DNA from: Phoronis australis
Taxonomy: Eukaryota > Phoronida > Phoronidae
Assembly: GCA_002633005.1 (NCBI GenBank)
Contig: NMRA01000068.1
Location: 168,710 to 232,709 of the forward strand
Reading direction: 5' to 3'
Length of the DNA stretch: 64,000 nt
Part shown: one piece after another, positions 39,601 through 48,600 of the stretch
Layout: each line of letters starts with the position of its first letter
Position numbering within the stretch: the stretch's first letter is position 1
Program-made: the position numbers and the translations under genes
The notes under the pieces: model-generated
What the model saw: the letters and a program-made list of their open reading frames with translations, nothing else
Databases searched by the model: none
Told to the model about the DNA's origin: nothing

Positions 39601-42600
39601 GGTGGGAGGGATCAAAAAGCAGTTAAAACGTGCAAATAAAAAATCTAAGAAAACGATTCGTTCCACGGGGGTTGGGACAGATTCTGAAGATTCTTTCTCA
39701 CTAGCAGATTCCGACAGTGATTCTAATCCGGGTTCTCTTGCTAGTAAGGATACGTTGACTGTAGATCCACCTATCAAGTCAGATGTAGATCGAGCGCCGG
39801 AGGTAGTAAACATATGTAAACTATCTTCAAGTCGTACGTATTATATTACCATAGAGTTGAAGGGTTCGAGGATAAATAGTATCCTGGATAGTGGTGCCGA
39901 CAGTACTGTAATTTCTACCAGGGTATCTAAATTTCTCTCGGGTGTCCAAGCCGTGCACGATGTAAAGGTGACAACGGCCGCAGAAGGTCTGGCTCTTTGG
40001 GGGTTCAGAACCAATAACATTCCCATTACTATTAATTCCAAAACATATCGAACCTCAGTGGTAGTTTCGGATATTCAGGATGATTGCCTCTTGGGGTTAG
40101 ATATCATGAAACAATTGGGATGTGTTCTGAACATGAAAGAGGATAAACTGACTATTGAGGGGAGAACAATTCCAATGGAATACGGTATCCCATCCACATA
40201 TCTTCCTCGAGTGGTAGTGAACTCAAATGTTTTAATTCCTGCCAATACGGTGAAGAGGTTAAGTGGGATTGAATTTCCAAAGATTTCCCCCATGGTTATG
40301 TTTGATCCGTCTCAATCTTTAGATCCACGTATTTCAATCCCCCGCTCAATACATGACCCCCAATCCTGTTCTTCCCTTTTTGTTTTCAATTCATCGGAAC
40401 ATGGGTTGAGATTAACAGGAGGGACTATCTTAGGTGTAGTGGAACCCGTGGAATCTGAAGGGGTAAAAGATACTCAGGTTCGGGAACAGTGCTCAGTTAA
40501 GGTAGCTAAGGTAAAGGAAACTCCTTGGGGTGTTGAGACACTGTCGGAGAGATTACCAAGGCGAACTCCTGGGAATGTTAATGCACTGTCGGGAGGTTTA
40601 CCAGAAAAGCTGACTTCGCTGTTTGACCAATCTTCAATTCATTTAAGTGAGGGGGAAAAGTCACAGTTGAAGCTATTGTTAGAATTTGAAGATTTGTTCG
40701 CTGCCAGTGATTTGGATCTAGGAAATTTTACGGCAGTAGAGCATGTCATAGACACCGGGACAGCAAAATCTATTAAAATGGGTATGCGCCGGACGCCAAC
40801 CTGTTTTGTGCAGAAAGAGGAGGATAACCTAAAGAAAATGTTAAATGCAAGAGTAATTGTCCCCTCTATGAGTGACTGGGCCGCAGCACCTGTGTTAATC
40901 CGCAAGGCTGACGGGACAGTGCGTTACTGTATTGACTACAGGGCGTTAAATAGTGTTACCCAAAAAGATGCATGGCCTTTACCATTAATTGAAGAATGTA
41001 TAGACCTTCTTGCTGGCAATGTTTGGTTTAGTAAGTTAGATGCAAACTTATTGGCAAATCAAAATCAGTGAGGAGGACCGTAAAAAAAACTGTATTCATT
41101 ACAAAATATGGTTTGTATGAGTTTAGCTCTATGCCTTTTGATTTATGTGGAGCTCCTAGTACATTTTCTCGGGCCATGAGTCTTGTTTTAAGAGGTTTGA
41201 ACTGGAACACGGTATTGGCATTTCTAGACAACATATTAGTGTTGGGTACCAGTTTTGAGGACCACCGGTCTAATCTTACAGGCATTCTTGCTCGTTTTCA
41301 GGAGTTCGGCCCGAGATTGAAACCCAGAAAGTGTGCCCTGTTCCAAAAGAAAGTAGAATTTCTGGGTAGGACGGTGGGTCCGGAAGGGTTAGAGATGTGA
41401 AATGACAACATTAAGAAAGTCCAAGAATGGCCTATTCCCTACAGTAAGAAACAGTGTCAAAGTTTCTTGGGTTTCGCAAATTACCATAGGCTATTCATCA
41501 AAGATTTTGCAAAATTAGCTGTATCTCTTTATGAGATTACAGGGTCGAAGAAAACCTTTCAGTGGGACGATGCACAACAGAATGCTTTCGATCAATTAAA
41601 GGTAGCTCTAACATCACCACCTGTTTTAGCCTTACCGAACAAAAATGACGAATTTATTCTTGATTGTGACGTCTCTGATAAGGCTATTGGCTGTTGTCTT
41701 TCCCAAGTCCAGAACGGATTGGAGCGAGTTATCTCGTACTCCAGCTTCGCTTTAGTGGACGAACAAAAACGTTATTGTACTACTCGAAAGGAGCTGCTGG
41801 CTGTTGTACGATTTACACACCAGTTCAGACATTACCTCTTGGGTAGGAAATTTAAAGTACGGACGGATCACAGTAGTTTGAGATGGCTGTTAAACTTTAA
41901 ATCTCCTTCGGGACAATTAGCTCGTTGGATATTACAGTTACAGCAGTTTTCGGGTATGGAAATAATATACCGTCCCGGAGTTAAACATATCAATGCTGAT
42001 GCTCTGTCACGTATTCCTTCGTCCTCCTGCCCTGCTTACAAGCTAGGGGTAGAACTCAAAGACCTTCCTTGTGGGGGTTGTCCCACTTGTTGCAAATCTC
42101 ATAATGAATGGTATAATTTCGTACAGGAAGTTGATGACACTCTTCCTCTTGCACAACGCCCCAAGGCAGCCATGGCTGACAAAAGTACCAGTACCCGTGC
42201 GCGATCTGTGTATGTGTCCGATACGCACAAACACTCGCTATCAAATACGCTGTGCTAACAACGTCATTGCGGAGGATAGTGGCTGCCACCATATATACAC
42301 AAGCAGTACGCGGATGGAGTTTAAGGCTATACAACGTGCCCTAACCAAGCTGTCACTCCTAGACCTGGAGAATCACACCATTATCTTTGCCACCGATTCC
42401 ATGGCAGTGTTGATGAAAGTTCAATCTGGAAACCTCCCAGCCAACTGGGGTGTCTTCCGATCACGCCACCCTCATCATGTGGTGATCTGGTCTTTCGTAC
42501 TTGGCCACGCCGGTGTCTTGATTAATGAGTGTGCAGATTACCTCGCTGGCTCATGCACCACCAACCAACCCCTCTACTTATATTCGGCTGACGTTAAGCT

Positions 42601-45600
42601 GCTGGCTCGCAAACGCAACCTCGAGCAGACTGCATCCCAGCTGGCTGAGTTCAATGATGGCAGCCGCCTGCTCGAAGCTGGTATTATTTATGGCCATGCT
42701 GCGAAGAGTCACAAGAAGGGCCGTGCCCGAGTGCTGTCTAATCAAATGCTTACAGGCAACGTCAGCCCTGGAGTTTTGCGCCTTCTGCTGTCACGGGGAT
42801 GGTCTGGGGAGGGGATTAATGCACCAGCATATCCCCAATGATCCTGTCCGGAACAGGTATTATTACAGGTATTATTACAAACACTCGCTGTTGGATAGTC
42901 AAAACGTCCCAGAAGAGTTTATCCCTGACAACTTTGGAGAGGAGGGGTTTGCATTAACTATATGTAATCCCGAGTTGACGGATGTCCGTTGTATGGAAGA
43001 CTGTTTTCTAATCTCCATAGATAGGGATGATCGAAACCCTTGTTTTGCGAGAGCATTGTCGATAGAGGATGAAACAGACTTTGACCGCCAACAGAGAGAG
43101 GACACAAAACTGACTTTCCCATTTGACTGGTTAGATAATGGTGTTGAACCTTCACAATTCCGCTTGTTTATCGCCAGCGCTACGGCCAAAAACTATTGGC
43201 TCAATAGGGAGTGGTTTGTTGTGTCGAATAATTTATTATATTGGAAGGCTCCAGATGAGGAAGATATTCTAAAATTAGTAGTGCCGGAGTCTTGCAAATC
43301 AGATATTATAAAGCAATGTCATGACTTACCCTACGCAGGTCACCAGGGAATTGACCGTACCAAAGCGAAGTTGAAAGCTAAGTATTATTGGTGTGGTATC
43401 GCCGCGAGTGTAAAATCTTATATTGAAACATGTGCTGGATGTAATTTAAATAAACAAGGTATAGGCCGCCATGGTAAGTTTCCCTTAATTACATTCCATG
43501 CAGGGGTGCCCATGGAACGCGTCCATTTAGATTTCCTGGGTCCACTCCCTGTATCCGATCAGGGCAATGAATATATCCTCATGATGGTAGACCAGTTCAC
43601 CAAGTGGGTGGAATGTGTAGCCCTCCCGTCGCAGATGGCAGAGGCCACGGCGAACGCTGCAGTGGGCCAGTTCTACCCTCAGTCCTTCCTGGACTCCTCG
43701 TCCAGAGAGGTCGGGCCATCGTCCTTTACAACCCCCAGGCCTCAGACCTCTACTTTAGCCCCTTCACCCCCCAAAAGATCTTGGACCTATGCCCAGGTTG
43801 CCTCCTGCACTGAGGCTCAATCTATACCACTCCATCCTGTACCGCCCAAGTCCCCAGTGGAGCGGAAACAGGTTCGTCCAAAGCGGTTGGCACCGGCAAC
43901 CACCTCCTCGGCGAAATTGCCCTCTTTGTATGGTCCACCGTCAACCGCCAACCTGCAGCCTGCTGCATCAGCCCCAAAACCAGAGACAGTCGATTCGCAT
44001 TTCCACCTAGATCAGCTGACCTTTGCTTGCCAACGTTTTTCCCCTGACTTGGCAGGCCGGCTGCTTACCATTCCTGAAATCACTAATATGACGGCAATGC
44101 TCCCTTGTCCCTCAAAAAATCCCGTCCATTTAACAGGGGGCATAGCGGTATTTTGTGATCCTATTCATTACAAGTTTGTGGAGAAATCCACTGAGGCGTT
44201 CCGTCGGGCTAGAAGGCTGCAATTGGCATCCATCCAAAAAACACCAAGTCTTACAATCCGGCCATGGAGAAGGAAATTTTCAGGCTCCCTCAGTTGCCCA
44301 ATGTTGTTGCACTAGGTGAATTGGTATTGGAAGAAGGCCACGGTAGCGCTGAAGTACAGCAGCAAGTGGTCGTGTCGCTGCTGCGCGCTCTTGCCCGCTT
44401 CCAGACGGTTCACGGCACTCGAGTGCTTGTAATGCACTTTCGCGCCCGGGAGTCTACTTCACCCTTTCACTCTGGTCATCAGTACATGAAACGGTTGCTG
44501 AGTGACGTCTTGCCCAGAGCCCAACCAATCCAACTCCATTGTTTTTCTAGTAACCCTCAGGAGGTGCGATCATGGATGAAGGCTTTCCCTAATGTCTATT
44601 TCGGTTTTGCTGCCATTGCTTGCCATTTTTCCTCCCCCCAATCCAAAGCTCTGGCGGCCGTGCCCCTCAATCGGCTTCTATTGGAGACCGATTCCTTCCA
44701 TTTAGCAACGTCCTCTCGACCTATGGCCCCATATTTCATCGGGGAAGTGGCCTGGAAGATAGCACGCCTGCGTCACTGTAATGCTGACTATACTTGTTGG
44801 AGCACTCGGCCAAGAACGCTGGTGTTTTATACAGATTGCAAGTCCGGAAAGGGTCTCTAGTGAGTATTTTTACCACTAGGTGTCTGCTCTCCAGTCCGGG
44901 GGGGGTGGGTGGTTCCCCATAAGGTTCCTATTTATTATTCATTTCATGTGTTCAAGGGTGCTGGCTCTTTGAACTTCTATATTATTTGATGGTACTTCTG
45001 TTCTTAACCCATATGTATTATGCTCTCATTCTGGGGGAACTGTCCTTGTGCTAGTAACATAATGGAGTTCCTCCTTTTTTTGGAGGGGGGAGAAGGGTCA
45101 AATTTTTCGGGCATTTTTTGATAAATTGGCAATGATGTTTCCCGGGTGGGTCCCACGCTTTTTAGGGAGGAGGGGAATGTTGTAATCGGCAACATCATTG
45201 GCCCTTTGTTTTTCCTGTGGCGTCTTGTGATTGGTCTGGCTTTGTGTGTTCCCCATATGTCCCATATATAAGTCGTTGGCGCCACTGTCGGATGAGTTTT
45301 TTTTCAAGAACCGGCAAGTCGTCCATGGTTGTCCCGCTTGGTGTCAACTGACAGACTTATTCCTTCATAAAAGTAAGTACTCTTGTGCCTAACTAGTGAA
45401 CCTGTTGGAATACACATTCGTTCTCAATGAATTGCGACAAATGCTGAAGCCAATGTTCAGCTCACCACAGAGAATTCCGAAGTCATGAAACAATGTCAAA
45501 AGACCTTTAAAATAAAGAATAATATGTCTAACGTGGGTGCTGTGTCTTATGACCGGCTACAGTTTACATGGTAGGTGTCACAATGCACCATGTAGCCTAG

Positions 45601-48600
45601 GGTTCCATAAAATTGCGTGAAGCTGAAAAAACGACAAAGTAGAAACAGGCTCTCTTTTATTATAATAACTTGTCCAATCAAAAAGAATAATTGCATTTTG
45701 GAAACTCAGCGAGACATATTTAAAGAGAAAGTCAACGTTTTTTATCAACAAAAAATAAATTTTAATTTCCACCATGTTTACTGAGTGAAGCCAAATCTCA
45801 AATCATTTACGAGACCTCATTGGCGTGCTTCTTGAAAAAGAAGTTTCAAGAGATATTTTAGTGAATTTGTGATTTATAATTTGTAATACACAAAAAACGG
45901 CAATAGCATTATTTTTTTAAACCTTTGCCTTATCTGAAATTGGCTGTGTGGCACTGCTTTTCAAGAAGCGCAGTGGAATTTTTTTGGAATCATTTACGAG
46001 ACGTGCATAAATTCAACAATAGTGCGTTGATAAGGAAGATGTGGAAACTCAAATAACTCTACAAAGCTATGGTGATGTGTGAAATCATTGCAGTTTTGAA
46101 AGTTTTTGGTGAACATTTATGAAAAAATTGGCATTTGAAATCGGTTGCTTATCATTTACGAGCCTTCATTTACGGGACGACAATTTTATAATTAGGTCAA
46201 GTCCAATTAATTTCACCTACTATTGGCATGTGTGACATGAATATAGGTCAATTTTTCAAGAACGAGCACGTGCGCTTCAGCTGACATCGATACTGTCTGA
46301 AAATATTCGCTAAAGAAGTCAACAGAACTTTTGGGTAAGTTTTCAGTAATGTCACTTTTATAATTCACATGTTTTAGGGTCGTTATTAACGTACTAGAAG
46401 AAGTGACGAAATACTTCCTGTGAAACATACTTTGATTAGAATTTGCTTGACATTGGTCGTACTAAATTCTTGTAAAAAATTGTCACGTAAATGATATCCA
46501 GTGTCCCGTAAGTGATTTGTTCTATTTTCACTCAAATTCATTTCATCTTTAAGTAGTAATTAAATTATTATCTGTGACGATACATAACTTAATGCAGCTG
46601 ACCTTGCAAAAATAATGACATCTTTTATTTTATTTAATACCTATTAATTAGAGTTTGTCACTTTGGTTTGCGTTGCGGAGTGCCAAAATACAAGTCTCAG
46701 CGGATGAAGGAATAGTCTAGAGAGCCCGTAAAAAGGCACAACTCGGTCACGAATGGCTTAGAAGAGAAAGTGAACGAGTTACGGGTATTTCGTACCAGTG
46801 TCAAAACTGACAGAAGTACAAAAAGTCGGAAGACAAGAAACCAACAGAGTGTTAGCTGAGACCAAAGAAGTCAATATATAAGTGAAGCAAGGCAATTTTG
46901 TTTGTAAATATGAAGGTCGCCGATATCTCGGACAAGTCGTGGACACAGATGATGTCGACTAGCCTGTGGAGGTCAACTTCTTGCAGCCGTCCATTAAAAT
47001 GAGTGGATTGTTTATGTGGCCAGCCGAAGGAAACAAGATTTGGCTACGGAAAGATGACATCCTGAATCTCGTCCTGGACCTCGCACCAACTGGGAAAGCT
47101 GCAGAGTGTTCAAGGCGTCAGATGAATTGCTGGACTACCTTGATTTTTCCTAATGACGTTTAAAGCCCAGTTAAAATTGCCGTTAAAAGGTTTTAACCTT
47201 AACAGTCTTTAGCCCAATTGTCAACGCTTAAGTTGTCATTTACGGGACGTGACATGTGACGTGTTAGATGTCAGGCACAATTGTATAGCAAATGTAAAAA
47301 TGTTGAATGCAAACTTTTGGATTTACCTGTACATGTACATGTGAGTTGTGTTACAAATGTCTCCACGTGCCTTCTTGCATCAGACAGTTGAATTGTAATC
47401 TGTTGTCATTTTTATTACGTAATCAGTTACATCAACTCATACAAGTGACAACAAATAGCCTTCAATACGTATACTATCCGTCATTATTTCATACCAGTTT
47501 TTCCTGAAGTGTAGGTGGTCAGAAATAATTTCCACCGACACAATATCACTTGCCCCTCACTTACGGGACATGTTGTGTCATTCACGAGACTTCTTTAAAT
47601 TCACTTAAGGATTTTTTAGTCATCGCATTACCGGATATTGGATACCAGTTTTTGAATGATCGATAGTCGCTAATGAAAATTAAGACAAGTGTAAACACCA
47701 CGGCACCTGTTTTTATAAAACAGTTATAAACAAACGACGTGTTTTGAAAAAGTAAAAATTTAGTTCAAAAGTTAAATTTCTATATGTCCACGAAAAATAC
47801 ACAAGAAAGTAGAAAATACTAAGAGCTGTTTTTCTCGATTTTAACAAGCATGCTGATTAATAAAATTGCACAATGAGATTGTTCGTTGTCAGTGATAACA
47901 AACTAGACCGAAAATTAACCCAACGAACGCGTTTTTATGTTTTCAAATAAATTATCCAGTTTCTCTAATAAAACAACAAAATAACTCTATAACTGCACTT
48001 GCTGAGCTGAGGAAATTGTTCAAAACTTATCATTCATACATTAAACTAAGAAAAAATAATACCTTAGCTCCAGATGAAGATACTTGAAAATCGAGTGTCT
48101 CAGGTGTCGAATTGTCGCGATTCATTGAGAATGGCTCTACAACAAAACGTTGTCCTCCCTACTAATAGGGAGGACAATCAAAAAGTAGGTCACGGTGCTC
48201 CATATCTGCCTCCGTGTAAAACCCACGTCGGTAAATTACCCGATTTCAGACTTCAAAGTTAACTATAAGACAATTTTGTGTTATAACTCGTTACCTTAGT
48301 CTTTATTTGTAAGTTTGTAATCTTTTTGTATCAAATTAGCGCTGATAAATCATTTTCTGTAAGCATTTTTTAGCGCACGATTTTCCGCCATGCGATCAAC
48401 TTTCGAAAAAGTACCTCTTGTTCCTCCTATCCAAAAGAACACTATACTCTCAAATACAAACATGAAATTTGGACAGGATGTAGTTTAGATGCGTGCGCAT
48501 CTCCTCAAGTTGTTTTCTTGAAGTCAAGGCCAAGTTTTCATGGCGAGTTTTCGATCGTCCGGAAGGCCTAATTTTGGTCGGTCGGGAGATTGATGTTTTT

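Larger units (their letters stand above)
37227..45416 (+). mobile_element. LTR retrotransposon copy C (Ty3/gypsy, family 1)
   Basis: 8.2 kb with LTRs of 343 and 239 bp, tRNA-Ser primer site, gag, frameshift signal, protease, RT, RNase H, integrase start, TatD part of ORF3, polypurine tract. A deletion at about 43672 removes the integrase core end, PHD and C2H2 parts and fuses integrase to ORF3. A LINE fragment is inserted at 42240-42876. No target duplication is visible (aataa before, ttcgt after). Inactive. Confidence 0.95.

Noticed and set aside
42240-42876. A genuine second RNase H domain of the retrotransposon
   Set aside because: Flanked by a 13-bp duplication and absent from copies A and B; it is a LINE insertion.
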